Positions 23,552-31,763 are shown, counted from the first letter of the stretch. The stretch is DNA of 32,024 bases from Alistipes sp. (GCA_017654125.1 JAFNYX010000125.1:1-32024); one strand, 5' to 3'. Notes: generated by a model from the sequence alone, not told the origin. A program made the numbers and translations.

Positions 23552-24193
23552 CTACTCGACGAACACAATCTTACTCTCGTCACGTGGCTTCATATCTGGC
23601 TGCTCGTCAGCATAACCAACCGCCAAAGCATACTGCAAAACGTAACCCTCCGGCAGTGCAAGCGATGCGAGAAACTCGGCACCCTGCTCCGAATTGAGGA
23701 ACGAAATCGGCATTCCAAGGCAGCACGTACCCAAGCCGAGTTCGTGAGCCGCGAGCATCATATTCTCGCCCATCAAACCGCTATTCACACCCGAATAGTT
23801 GCTCGGCAGAGCTGCAACGAAGATAACGGCAGCCGCATTACGGAACATATTACGGAAGTCCGGCTTCAAGAGATAGTCACCCGTAGGCGTACCCTCAATG
23901 GTCGGAACGTATGCCGCCGTACAACGATCAATCCACTCTTTCGAATCGACGATGCGCACCGCCCACTCTTGCTTATTCATCGCATTAGGAGCGACAATAC
24001 CGCAACGTGCAATCTCGGCAAGTTTCTCTCGCTCGACCGGCTGGTCCTTATATTGACGGATGCTGCGACGAGCCATAATGGTTTCGATTGCGCTCGGCTT
24101 CTGGGATTGCTCTGCGCTATTCTTGCCCGTAAAATAGAGCCACGCGAACAGGGAGGTGGTTACGGCAAGTGTCACAATAAGAATACTTTTCAT
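23552..24193 (-). CDS. Nitroreductase family protein with N-terminal membrane anchor
   Basis: This is an FMN-dependent nitroreductase-fold protein: RRSIRQYKDQPV (42-53), an APNAMNKQEW segment (68-77) and GLGTCCLG in the C-terminal half are the family's flavin-binding regions. The substrate is unknown. Residues 4-21 form a hydrophobic segment behind a Lys, followed by a polar spacer, so the enzyme is predicted to be tethered to the membrane or exported, unlike the usual cytoplasmic members. The length is 213 with the anchor and about 180 without it, which is short for the family. It lies 51 bases after folA on the same strand and may be the last gene of that transcript. Confidence 0.85.
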   Translation of the reverse strand: MKSILIVTLAVTTSLFAWLYFTGKNSAEQSQKPSAIETIMARRSIRQYKDQPVEREKLAEIARCGIVAPNAMNKQEWAVRIVDSKEWIDRCTAAYVPTIEGTPTGDYLLKPDFRNMFRNAAAVIFVAALPSNYSGVNSGLMGENMMLAAHELGLGTCCLGMPISFLNSEQGAEFLASLALPEGYVLQYALAVGYADEQPDMKPRDESKIVFVE

Positions 24194-24244
24194 GTGTTAT
24201 AAATGTTAGGTTAAACAAATGTCTGCCAACTATTTTTCGCCGTT

Positions 24245-24724
24245 TTACATGCGACGCAACTCCACAAACGAAAACGGATATTCAAACTCTTCGCCACGCT
24301 CGAAACGCTCCCTCGAACACTCGTACCACTGCGTCTCATCGATTGCAGGAAAGGACGTATCGCCCTCGTATGAGTGATGCACAACGGTAAGCAGGAGGCG
24401 GTCGGCAAACGGCAATGCCTGTCGATAGATTTGCGCTCCGCCAATAACGAAAATCTCCTCCTCGTCATCAAACATCGCAAAAGCCTCTTCGAGCGAATGA
24501 GCCATACGACAACCCTCGATTTGCAAATCACTGCGCGTGATGACCACATTCGTACGCTTTGGCAACGGACGACCTATTGATTCGTATGTTTTACGACCCA
24601 TCACTACCGGATGACCCGAAGTAATGGTACGAAAACGCACCATATCTTCGCGGATATGCCACAACAGCGAATTATTATCACCAATCATGCCGTTTTCGGC
24701 TACTGCTACAATAATGGTTATCAT
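24245..24724 (-). CDS. folA: Dihydrofolate reductase
   Basis: It reduces dihydrofolate to tetrahydrofolate with NADPH, recycling the dihydrofolate produced by thymidylate synthase. The 159 residues match the chromosomal DHFR length. Trp22 and the catalytic Asp27 (LLWHIRED) are in place, GRKTYESIGRPLP (43-55) binds NADPH, and FVIGGAQIY (92-100) is the conserved GG motif. It follows thyA by 18 bases, a common functional pairing. Nothing suggests a transferred, trimethoprim-resistant type. Confidence 0.96.
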   Translation of the reverse strand: MITIIVAVAENGMIGDNNSLLWHIREDMVRFRTITSGHPVVMGRKTYESIGRPLPKRTNVVITRSDLQIEGCRMAHSLEEAFAMFDDEEEIFVIGGAQIYRQALPFADRLLLTVVHHSYEGDTSFPAIDETQWYECSRERFERGEEFEYPFSFVELRRM

Positions 24725-24742
24725 ACGCTTACAGACTATGAT

Positions 24743-25642
24743 TTAGAACGACATCGGAGCTTTTATTGCCGGATATGGGTCGTAATCTTCGAGTGTAAAA
24801 TCCTCGTAACGGAAGTCGAAAATCGAACGCACCGCAGGATTCAGTCGCATCTTCGGCAACTGACGCGGCGTGCGCGAAAGTTGTTCGCGTACCTGCTCGA
24901 AATGGTTGAGATACAAATGCGTATCGCCTGTCGTATGAACAAAATCGCCCGGCTCTAAATCACACACCTGCGCGAGCATCATCGTCAGCAGAGCATACGA
25001 TGCGATATTGAACGGAACACCGAGGAACGTATCGGCACTTCGTTGATAGAGCTGGCACGAGAGACGGCCATCCGCCACATAGAATTGGAAGAGCACATGG
25101 CATGGCGGCAACGCCATACCCTCGATATCTGCCACGTTCCACGCCGAGACAATCATTCGACGCGACTCCGGATTACGACGCAACGTATCTACGAGGTCGG
25201 CTATCTGGTCGATACTCTCACCATTAGGTCTGCCCCACGAACGCCACTGATAGCCGTAAACGTGGTTCAAATCACCAAAGCGGTAGCCATCAATCGGCGA
25301 ATCAATACCCTGTTGCGCGGCAGCAAGGAACGTATCCATATCGACCGGCAGGACACCGTTGCGGGCACAAAGTTCATTATAGTAGCGATATGCGTCGTTA
25401 TCCCAAATATGCACACCATTATCAACCAGATACTTAATGTTGGTATCGCCCTTCAAGAACCAAAGCAGTTCGTGAATGATACCCTTCAAAAAGACCTTCT
25501 TCGTGGTGAGCAACGGAAAACCTTTGCTCAAATCGAAGCGCATCTGATGGCCAAACACACTCTTCGTTCCTGTTCCGGTACGATCGCCACGCACAACGCC
25601 CTCGCTATCGATACGGCGTAATAAATCGAGATATTGTTGCAT
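24743..25642 (-). CDS. thyA: Thymidylate synthase
   Basis: It converts dUMP to dTMP using methylene-tetrahydrofolate and yields dihydrofolate for FolA. The catalytic Cys181 lies in [16 protein letters not shown] (21-26), [12 protein letters not shown] (57-68), NHVYGYQWR (126-134), YQRSAD (199-204) and GDTHLYLNH near residue 250 are conserved. The 299 residues exceed the 264 of the E. coli enzyme because of an insert at about 85-122, as in many ThyA enzymes. It starts three bases after lpxH, so the genes are tightly cotranscribed. Confidence 0.97.
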   Translation of the reverse strand: MQQYLDLLRRIDSEGVVRGDRTGTGTKSVFGHQMRFDLSKGFPLLTTKKVFLKGIIHELLWFLKGDTNIKYLVDNGVHIWDNDAYRYYNELCARNGVLPVDMDTFLAAAQQGIDSPIDGYRFGDLNHVYGYQWRSWGRPNGESIDQIADLVDTLRRNPESRRMIVSAWNVADIEGMALPPCHVLFQFYVADGRLSCQLYQRSADTFLGVPFNIASYALLTMMLAQVCDLEPGDFVHTTGDTHLYLNHFEQVREQLSRTPRQLPKMRLNPAVRSIFDFRYEDFTLEDYDPYPAIKAPMSF

Positions 25643-25645
25643 ATT

Positions 25646-26377
25646 CTAATCGAGTATTTGCTGTGTTATATTGCCCTCGCCATCCATCACAAGCACATTC
25701 GGAACAGAGTGCCAATCGCCCATAAACCAAATCGGTTTAAGGCTCTGTTCATGATGCATAATGTGCATGTGGCCGAAGATGAAACCGTCGATTTCGGGGT
25801 GCGATGCGGCATATCGGTCGGCATATTCGATGAGTGGTTGCAGGAACTTAACATCACGCTCCTCACCATGCGACTTACGCGACGAGCCACTCCACCACTG
25901 CCCGAAACGGATAAAGAGGTCGGGGTGTATCAACCATGAAAATATTACTCGCAACACACGCGAGCGGAAACACGTATTCATCAGGCGCAAAAACGGCTGT
26001 CCCTTGATATTCATATTATCGCCGTGAGCCACAAAGAGCGTCTTACCTGCGAGCGAGAGCGTCTGCGGAGTAGTATGCACCTCCAAGCCACACTCCTCAT
26101 GCAGATAATCCCCAACCCACATATCGTGGTTACCCGTCAAAAAGAGGATACGGATACCCTTATCGGTCATCTCCGCCAACTTGCCCAACACGCGCACAAA
26201 ACCCTTCGGCACCACCCGTCCGTACTCAAACCAAAAGTCGAACACGTCGCCATCCAGCACCACCACTTCTGCCGTCGATTCAATCTCGTCGAGCCAGCGC
26301 AGGAAACGACGCTCCGCACGACGAGCCGCATTGCGGTCGCCTGCTCCAAGATGTATGTCCGATACAAAGTAGTACAC
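25646..26377 (-). CDS. lpxH: UDP-2,3-diacylglucosamine hydrolase (LpxH-type phosphoesterase)
   Basis: It cleaves UDP-2,3-diacylglucosamine to lipid X and UMP in lipid A synthesis, at the inner face of the cytoplasmic membrane. It is a calcineurin-like phosphoesterase with Asp7 and His9 (SDIHLG), DGDVFDFW (42-49), GNHD (82-85), HGD (118-120) and GHMH (202-205) for the two metals. The 243-residue length fits LpxH. The identity as LpxH rather than another calcineurin-like hydrolase rests on the overall motif context; the alternative is the related LpxG/YbbF-like group. It is followed three bases later by thyA. Confidence 0.88.
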   Translation of the reverse strand: MYYFVSDIHLGAGDRNAARRAERRFLRWLDEIESTAEVVVLDGDVFDFWFEYGRVVPKGFVRVLGKLAEMTDKGIRILFLTGNHDMWVGDYLHEECGLEVHTTPQTLSLAGKTLFVAHGDNMNIKGQPFLRLMNTCFRSRVLRVIFSWLIHPDLFIRFGQWWSGSSRKSHGEERDVKFLQPLIEYADRYAASHPEIDGFIFGHMHIMHHEQSLKPIWFMGDWHSVPNVLVMDGEGNITQQILD

Positions 26378-26434
26378 GTTTCGTTGAATTAGCAGATTTT
26401 CCGGCTTATAGTATTACTGTGCTACGCACCCTCG

Positions 26435-27568
26435 CTACAAAATCTCTTCAAGACGCTTTTCGAGCGTCGTGCTATACAAGTCGCGACCGATAATCGTACC
26501 ATCGCGGTCAATCAGATAGTTGGCCGGCAGACGGTGAACATTATAAAGACCGAGTATCGGCGAAGCGTTACCCTTGAAGTCGCAAACCGACGTCCACGGC
26601 AGACGCTGCTCCTGTACGGCACGAATCCACGCCGCCTTCGAGGTGTCGGCCGACACTTGATAGATGCGGAAGCCCTTATCCTCATATTTGCTGTAAATCT
26701 CCTTCAAATCGGCGTTCAGTGCATTGCTATTGCCCAATTCGGCACTCCAAAAATCGACCAACACCACATTGCCTTCGAGCGACGAAAGACGCACCTTGTT
26801 GCCATACATATCATCCGCCTCGATATCCGGATAATTGCGCTCTTCGATGCTCTGCAACAGCGATGCTTGCGCCTCCATACGCGCCACATCGTTACGCAAC
26901 GAAAGCAGCAGCGGCGACTCCGGATAACTCTCTGCAACAGCATCTGCCACCGTACGGAAATAGATGATGTCGCTATCGGCATTGACCAAGTAACGCTCGC
27001 CCTCCAAACGCTGATAGAGCGCATAGATGGCAGCAATACTACTCTTATTGGTAATGATAAAGGTGATTTGCTTGCGTTTCACATCACGATAGAGGGCATT
27101 GTAACTTTGTGCTATCTCGGCACGCGCCGACTCCTCGGCATGTGCATACTCGTTCATCGTACGCGTTAGGGCCATTGCTCCCGCAATGTATTCGTTATTA
27201 AACTCACGCAGAAGTTCCGACTCGGCAGAACCACTGACCGTATAGTTTTTCAACACACTACCGAGCGAACCAACCGTAACATCCTCACCACCCGAAACAA
27301 GCAACGGAATGCGCTCGTTGTTATAAACTACGTTATAGAGAGTCGGGGTCGAAGGTACGCCGTTCACCGAGAAGGCATACGTGCCATCGGAGGCGAGCGC
27401 AACCGAATCGATTATGGTCTGACCGGAGACGGACATCTGCTCCAAATAGACGGTTTGAGCATTGAGGCCCAAGAATTTACCCGATATACGAACCTTCGAC
27501 GAAGTACAGCTGCAAAGCATTGCAGCGGCGATGATAATTGACAAAAAGCAGTTCTTCATACTATTCAC
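26435..27568 (-). CDS. TlpA-like thioredoxin-fold lipoprotein lacking the CXXC motif
   Basis: This is a lipoprotein (Cys21 in MLCSC; alternative start Met4) with a DUF4369-like N-terminal beta domain (about 25-115), a helical middle (about 118-245) and a C-terminal TlpA/AhpC-type thioredoxin fold (about 247-377). The fold shows VVLVDFW (268-274) and the cis-proline region LPANYLID (347-354). The redox motif normally found right after FW reads SAELGNS (275-281), so both active-site cysteines are absent (Leu278 and Ser281 in their places). It cannot work as a classical disulfide reductase. A ligand-binding or structural role in the periplasm or at the outer membrane is inferred. A -7-like promoter lies just upstream. 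Confidence 0.87.
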   Translation of the reverse strand: MNSMKNCFLSIIIAAAMLCSCTSSKVRISGKFLGLNAQTVYLEQMSVSGQTIIDSVALASDGTYAFSVNGVPSTPTLYNVVYNNERIPLLVSGGEDVTVGSLGSVLKNYTVSGSAESELLREFNNEYIAGAMALTRTMNEYAHAEESARAEIAQSYNALYRDVKRKQITFIITNKSSIAAIYALYQRLEGERYLVNADSDIIYFRTVADAVAESYPESPLLLSLRNDVARMEAQASLLQSIEERNYPDIEADDMYGNKVRLSSLEGNVVLVDFWSAELGNSNALNADLKEIYSKYEDKGFRIYQVSADTSKAAWIRAVQEQRLPWTSVCDFKGNASPILGLYNVHRLPANYLIDRDGTIIGRDLYSTTLEKRLEEIL

Positions 27569-27585
27569 TTAACGGAAATAATGAG

Positions 27586-27593
27586 TAAAGATA
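27586..27593 (-). promoter_or_regulatory. -7-like element before the TlpA-like gene
   Basis: On the minus strand TATCTTTA differs from the -7 consensus only in the last base. It lies 18 bases before the ATG. It sits between ACGGAAA (27572-27578) and TTTCCGT (27601-27607), a 7-bp inverted repeat that might be an operator or chance. Confidence 0.4.
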
Positions 27594-27618
27594 GTAATTT
27601 TTTCCGTAAAACGTATTT

Positions 27619-28311
27619 TTACTTTTGGGTATTGTGTCTTTGATTGTTTTTGGCTCGATTTTTCATCTGCATCGTACGAGCGTTTTTGCCGCCCTTTTGC
27701 GGATGTTGCGCCTGACGCTTGCCGCCCTTCTGCGGATGTTGTTGCGGATGGGTCTGTTTGTAGTCGTTTCGGATATTATTCAGAGCAACTTCATCGAGTC
27801 GGATGCCGTTATCGGCCATCTGTTTTATATCTTTTATGATAATTTCGTTATTGGGGTGTTCGTGGTTATACTCGAAACTCTTGGCACGCATAAAACGAGC
27901 GATGTTATCGACCGCTCGCTCGGTCGAATATTCACCGCCCTCTTCGGCTATTTGCTTCAACATACGCGCTACATATTTACCATAGTGCTTAAAGACAATG
28001 CGACTCTGCGGATATGGGAGCGGACGAGGTTTGACCATAACATCCTGACGTGTCGGAACAGCATACGGGCTATCAACATCCAACTGAAAATCAGACATTA
28101 TAAATAAATGGTCCCACAATTTATGGGCAAAGTCTGCCGTATCACGTAGCAACGGGTTCAAATTACCCATTACGGCAATGACGGCTTTCGCCTGGCGGGT
28201 ACGTTCCGCGCGGTCCTCGATTTCGAGCAGGGAATCGACCATTTCGTGAATATGTCTGCCGTATTCGGGCAGATACAATTTGCGACGAGTGTAGTTGTAA
28301 TTCTTTTTCAT
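27619..28311 (-). CDS. DUF4290 domain protein
   Basis: This is a Bacteroidetes protein family of unknown function. Residues about 5-185 form the predicted helical DUF4290 domain (Tyr-rich start YNYTRRKLYLPEYGRHI, then MGNLNPLLRDT and HKLWDHLFIMSDF). The C-terminal ~45 residues are a very basic Gln/Lys/Asn tail with the octapeptide QHPQKGGK twice (about 191-209), which suggests nucleic-acid or ribosome contact. It has no signal peptide or membrane segment, so it is cytoplasmic. The leader contains a 9-bp inverted repeat (28337-28357), and the promoter overlaps that of the divergent sigma-54 activator gene. Confidence 0.85.
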   Translation of the reverse strand: MKKNYNYTRRKLYLPEYGRHIHEMVDSLLEIEDRAERTRQAKAVIAVMGNLNPLLRDTADFAHKLWDHLFIMSDFQLDVDSPYAVPTRQDVMVKPRPLPYPQSRIVFKHYGKYVARMLKQIAEEGGEYSTERAVDNIARFMRAKSFEYNHEHPNNEIIIKDIKQMADNGIRLDEVALNNIRNDYKQTHPQQHPQKGGKRQAQHPQKGGKNARTMQMKNRAKNNQRHNTQK

Positions 28312-28336
28312 ACGTTAAATGATTGCCTCGCTGATA

Positions 28337-28357
28337 TATCGTTCGGCTCGAACGATA
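28337..28357. promoter_or_regulatory. Inverted repeat in the DUF4290 leader
   Basis: TATCGTTCG (28337-28345) and CGAACGATA (28349-28357) are perfect 9-bp arms with a 3-base spacer, centred about 36 bases before the DUF4290 ATG. It could form an RNA hairpin in the leader or bind a dimeric regulator. No T-run follows on either strand. Confidence 0.5.
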
Positions 28358-28378
28358 CGCTGTACGACCTTCGGCAAT

Positions 28379-28400
28379 ACCTCTTTCGGGGTCTTTTTTT
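28379..28400 (+). terminator. Orphan plus-strand terminator-like hairpin
   Basis: ACCTC (28379-28383) pairs with GGGGT (28388-28392), with one T-G pair and a TTTC loop, followed by C and seven T. The stem is short. No plus-strand gene lies upstream for about 9 kb, so if real it may end an unannotated antisense transcript. Confidence 0.35.
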
Positions 28401-28438
28401 CGATACGTTCACACCGCATTGGCGGAGCGAACAAATAG

Positions 28439-28467
28439 TTGTTTACAGAAGTAAAATATTAACTTTG
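28439..28467 (+). promoter_or_regulatory. Promoter of the sigma-54 activator gene
   Basis: TAACTTTG (28460-28467) fits TAnnTTTG, with TTG (28439-28441) 18 bases upstream. The ATG is at 28505, giving a leader of about 33 bases. Confidence 0.5.
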
Positions 28468-28470
28468 ATG

Positions 28471-28478
28471 CAAAAGTA
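28471..28478 (-). promoter_or_regulatory. -7 element of the DUF4290 gene
   Basis: On the minus strand TACTTTTG fits TAnnTTTG. It lies four bases from the divergent -7 element of the sigma-54 activator, so the two promoters overlap and should compete. The leader to the DUF4290 ATG would be about 155 bases. No clear -33 element is seen. Confidence 0.4.
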
Positions 28479-28504
28479 CATAAATTTTTTAACTTGACGA
28501 AAAT

Positions 28505-29665
28505 ATGGCAAAAGTTTTAGTATTGGAGCAATCAAAAAGTGTGCGAAACAATCTGCGGGAGAGATTGGAATTTGAGGGTTACTCGACAGAAGGAGCCGAT
28601 GGTGCGGAGAGTGCGGCAGGTCTGTGCAGCCGAGTACCCTTCGATATAATCCTCACCGACGACGTGCGGGCAGTTCCCGACGCCGACACTCCGTTTATTG
28701 TCATATCCTCGACCGGCACCATCGACTCGGCCATCGAGGCAATTCGTAGCGGAGCCGCCGACTTTCTCACCAAACCGATAGATATGAACCGACTTCTCTC
28801 CGCACTACGACGCATTATCACCACGAACGCCGAGACGGCAGAGAGTGGCAATCGTGCAGAGAGCATGCCCCACAGAGCCACAACACGCGCAAAACGCACC
28901 ACCTCGCCACAGACAGACATCGAGCCAATAGTCGGTGCTTCGGAGGAGATTTCACACGTGCGCGAACTTATCGAGAAGGTGGCGCCCTCGGAAGCTCGCG
29001 TACTTATTACGGGTGAGAACGGGACAGGTAAAGAGCTGGTTGCGCGATGGTTGCACGCCAAGAGCCGACGCGCTGCCGCACCATTTGTCGAGGTAAATTG
29101 TGCAGCCATTCCGTCGGAACTCATCGAGAGCGAACTCTTCGGCCACGAGCGAGGTGCCTTCACCTCGGCAGTCAAGCAACGCAAAGGAAAGTTCGAGCAA
29201 GCCGACAGCGGAACGCTCTTTATGGACGAAATCGGTGACATGTCGCTATCGGCACAAGCAAAGGTATTACGCGCCTTGCAGGAGCATAAAATTTCACGCG
29301 TCGGTAGCGACCGCGACATAGAGGTTGATGTGCGCGTAATTGCCGCAACGAACAAAAATCTTCCCGAGGAGATTGCCAAAGGCAACTTCCGTGAGGATTT
29401 ATATCATCGTATCGGGGTTATCATCATCAAGGTTCCGCCTTTGCGGACACGACGTGGCGATGTTCCGGTGCTTATCAACCACTTCATCGGACGTATCTGC
29501 GAGGAGCACAACATTCCGCGCAAGCCAATCGAAGCCGAGGCCGTCGAACAACTCTCGAAGATGCGTTGGAGCGGTAACATCCGTGAACTGCGCAACGTCA
29601 TCGAGCGACTGATTATCCTCAGTGGCGAACGCATCACGCTCGGTGATATAAGAATGTATTGCTAA
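28505..29665 (+). CDS. Sigma-54-interacting AAA+ response regulator without DNA-binding domain
   Basis: A receiver domain (1-105) joins a sigma-54 activation AAA+ domain (about 141-368). In the receiver, Asp52 and Lys90 (TKP) are present, but the usual acidic pair near residue 8 reads Glu-Gln and the MPGMDG loop is lost. The AAA+ domain has Walker A GENGTGKE (170-177), GAFTSA (217-222) instead of GAFTGA, Walker B GTLFMDEIGD (236-245) and arginine-finger region REDLYHRI (296-303). The protein ends at residue 386, right after the helical lid (WSGNIRELRNVIERL), with no Fis-type HTH. Similar ~386-residue activators are, from memory, common in Bacteroidetes. No histidine kinase is nearby. It would activate RpoN-dependent genes from solution or via partners. 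Confidence 0.9.
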   Translation: MAKVLVLEQSKSVRNNLRERLEFEGYSTEGADGAESAAGLCSRVPFDIILTDDVRAVPDADTPFIVISSTGTIDSAIEAIRSGAADFLTKPIDMNRLLSALRRIITTNAETAESGNRAESMPHRATTRAKRTTSPQTDIEPIVGASEEISHVRELIEKVAPSEARVLITGENGTGKELVARWLHAKSRRAAAPFVEVNCAAIPSELIESELFGHERGAFTSAVKQRKGKFEQADSGTLFMDEIGDMSLSAQAKVLRALQEHKISRVGSDRDIEVDVRVIAATNKNLPEEIAKGNFREDLYHRIGVIIIKVPPLRTRRGDVPVLINHFIGRICEEHNIPRKPIEAEAVEQLSKMRWSGNIRELRNVIERLIILSGERITLGDIRMYC

Positions 29666-30321
29666 TACACGATGGCAGAAAAGACCTCATCAACGGTGTC
29701 GGCAATTACACCGGCACCGTTTTCGCTCAACTCTTCGCGCGAACGGAAGCCCCACGAAACACCGATTGAGCGCGCACCCGCAGCATGAGCCGTTTGCATA
29801 TCTACCCCCGAATCACCCACCATCCAGCACTGCGAAGCATCACCCCCACACTCTGCGATAATCGTCTGCAACAAAGCCGCATCCGGTTTCAACGGAAATC
29901 CCTCGCGGTTGCCATAAACTGCAACAAAAGGCACATCAGGAAAGAATCGTTCGATAAGCCGTTTTGTACCCGCATCGAACTTATTAGATGCGACAGCAAG
30001 CATCACGCCTGCCGCAGAAAGACGACGCAACAGAGCATGAACACCCTCGTACGGATGGGTATGAATATCTATATGATCGAAATAATATTCTAGAAAATCG
30101 CGACGCGCTGCGGCAATATACTCCGCCGTACGCAATCCCTCCGGTATAGCACGTTCGACCAAGCGCGTTATGCCGTTGCCAACAAAACCACAATACTCCT
30201 CGTAAGTGTGGCCCTCCATCGAGCGCAAAGCGAGCATGTGATTACACGCGACGGCCAAATCGCCAATCGTATTGAGTAGCGTGCCGTCCAAATCGAATAC
30301 GGCTAATTTTCTGGCTGACAT
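29662..30321 (-). CDS. gph: HAD-family phosphatase, phosphoglycolate phosphatase-like
   Basis: This is a haloacid dehalogenase superfamily hydrolase that probably dephosphorylates 2-phosphoglycolate or a similar small phosphate ester. Motif I DLDGT has the nucleophile Asp10 and Asp12, motif II is Ser112 (ASNK), motif III Lys145 (KPDAALL), and motif IV is GDSGVDM (Asp170, Asp174). The helical cap at about 20-90 is the C1 type of Gph/PGMB enzymes. The 219-residue length is normal. The substrate cannot be told from sequence. The start lies inside the end of nhaC (19-base overlap), and its stop overlaps the convergent activator stop codon. Confidence 0.85.
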   Translation of the reverse strand: MSARKLAVFDLDGTLLNTIGDLAVACNHMLALRSMEGHTYEEYCGFVGNGITRLVERAIPEGLRTAEYIAAARRDFLEYYFDHIDIHTHPYEGVHALLRRLSAAGVMLAVASNKFDAGTKRLIERFFPDVPFVAVYGNREGFPLKPDAALLQTIIAECGGDASQCWMVGDSGVDMQTAHAAGARSIGVSWGFRSREELSENGAGVIADTVDEVFSAIVY

Positions 30322-31763
30322 TTTCGATAAATCTTATATCCGAGAGCCGCCATTAGAAGCGACATCAACGGACTGATGATATTAAACAAACAATACGGCA
30401 TATAAGCAAGCGTGGAGACACCGAGCACCGTCGATTGCGTCATACCACACGAATTCCACGGAATCAACACCGAAGTTACCGTTGCCGAATCCTCAACCGA
30501 ACGACTCAACAGACGACCCTCCAAACCGCGTTTGCGATATAGTTGTCCGAAGGTTTGACACGTCACGATAATCGAAATGTATTGGTCGGCAGTCATAAGA
30601 TTACAGAAAAGGCCCGTAGCCAACGTCGATGCCACAATGCTTGTCGTACGATGAACAAAACGCATAAAGAGTGCCGTAATGGCACTAAGCATACCACTAC
30701 CCGTCATGACGCCACCAAAGCACATTGCACAAATAATAAGCCAAATCGTATTGAGCATACCCGACATACCCGCCGTCGAGACCAACTCATCGAGCGATGC
30801 ATCACCCGTTGCCACCGACGTTGAACTTGCGCAGATTGTCATCAGCCCCTTGAATGCGGACAATTCTCCACCTCCGCCTATCGAGCGTAGCAGTTCGGGT
30901 TGAAATATGACAATCGCCACACAAGCAGCTACGACCGCCACAAAAAGTGTAATGATGGCAGGCAAACGTCGCATGATAAGCAACCCTGTCACAATCGGCA
31001 CAACGAACAACCACGGCGTGATATGGAAGGTCAAACGCAACGCTTCGGATATTTGCGCAATATGTTCAGGCGAGTTGCCTGTACTACTCAAACTCACTCC
31101 GAAAAATACACACAGCGCAATCACAAACGATGGAACAGTCGTAATAAGCATATATCGAATATGCTCGAAAAGGGGTACTTGCGCCGAGGAAGATGCGAGA
31201 ACTGTCGTATCCGACAGCGCCGAAATCTTATCACCAAAGTATGCACCCGAGATGATTGCACCCGCAATCCACCCCTCCGAAAAACCCTCCGCCTTGCCGA
31301 TACCCATCAGCGCGACACCGATTGTGGCAATCGTCGTCCACGAACTACCCGTCACAACCGACACCACTGCACAGATGATGCATGCAACACCGAGAAAAAC
31401 CTTCGGATGGATTATCTCCAAACCGTAGCATATAAACGCTGGCACAATACCGCTCACCATCCACGAGCCAGCAATAGCGCCGATAAAGAGCAGAATGATG
31501 ATGGCCGATGCCGAGGTATGAATATTTTCGACAATCGCACTCTCCAACCGTTGCCATCCGCAACCGCATACACCCATTGCCAGGGCTGCCGCAACAGAAG
31601 ATGCAAGGAGCAGAGCTATTTGACTACCTCCGGTTATAGCATCCGAACCAAAACTCTTGATTACCAACGCTAAAATCGCCACCAATACTACAAGAGGCAC
31701 CGCAGCAATCCAGACCGATGGCAACTTTTCTTCGTCGTTTGAATCCTTGTTATATCGAGCCAT
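30303..31763 (-). CDS. nhaC: Na+/H+ antiporter, NhaC family
   Basis: This is an integral membrane transporter of the NhaC family, exchanging Na+ (or organic acids in relatives) for protons. There are about 11-12 hydrophobic segments between residues 17 and 480. Family hallmarks are GDKISALSDTTVLASS near residue 175-190, the VTGSSWTT stretch (about 137-144) and the SVLIPWNSCG segment near 430. The 486-residue length is typical. Some family members act as malate:Na+-lactate antiporters, so the substrate is not certain. It has its own promoter at 31793-31825 and is followed by the overlapping gph. Confidence 0.92.
   Translation of the reverse strand: MARYNKDSNDEEKLPSVWIAAVPLVVLVAILALVIKSFGSDAITGGSQIALLLASSVAAALAMGVCGCGWQRLESAIVENIHTSASAIIILLFIGAIAGSWMVSGIVPAFICYGLEIIHPKVFLGVACIICAVVSVVTGSSWTTIATIGVALMGIGKAEGFSEGWIAGAIISGAYFGDKISALSDTTVLASSSAQVPLFEHIRYMLITTVPSFVIALCVFFGVSLSSTGNSPEHIAQISEALRLTFHITPWLFVVPIVTGLLIMRRLPAIITLFVAVVAACVAIVIFQPELLRSIGGGGELSAFKGLMTICASSTSVATGDASLDELVSTAGMSGMLNTIWLIICAMCFGGVMTGSGMLSAITALFMRFVHRTTSIVASTLATGLFCNLMTADQYISIIVTCQTFGQLYRKRGLEGRLLSRSVEDSATVTSVLIPWNSCGMTQSTVLGVSTLAYMPYCLFNIISPLMSLLMAALGYKIYRKCQPEN

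Noticed and set aside
24245..24724. Acquired trimethoprim-resistance dfr cassette
   Set aside because: The gene is chromosomal-type folA in length and motifs, directly behind thyA, with no integron or mobile features.
28579..29385. Minus-strand reading frame of 268 codons
   Set aside because: It is antisense to the AAA+ activator, whose Walker motifs establish the plus-strand frame.
30900..31673. Plus-strand frame of 257 codons
   Set aside because: It is antisense to nhaC, highly charged and without recognisable motifs.
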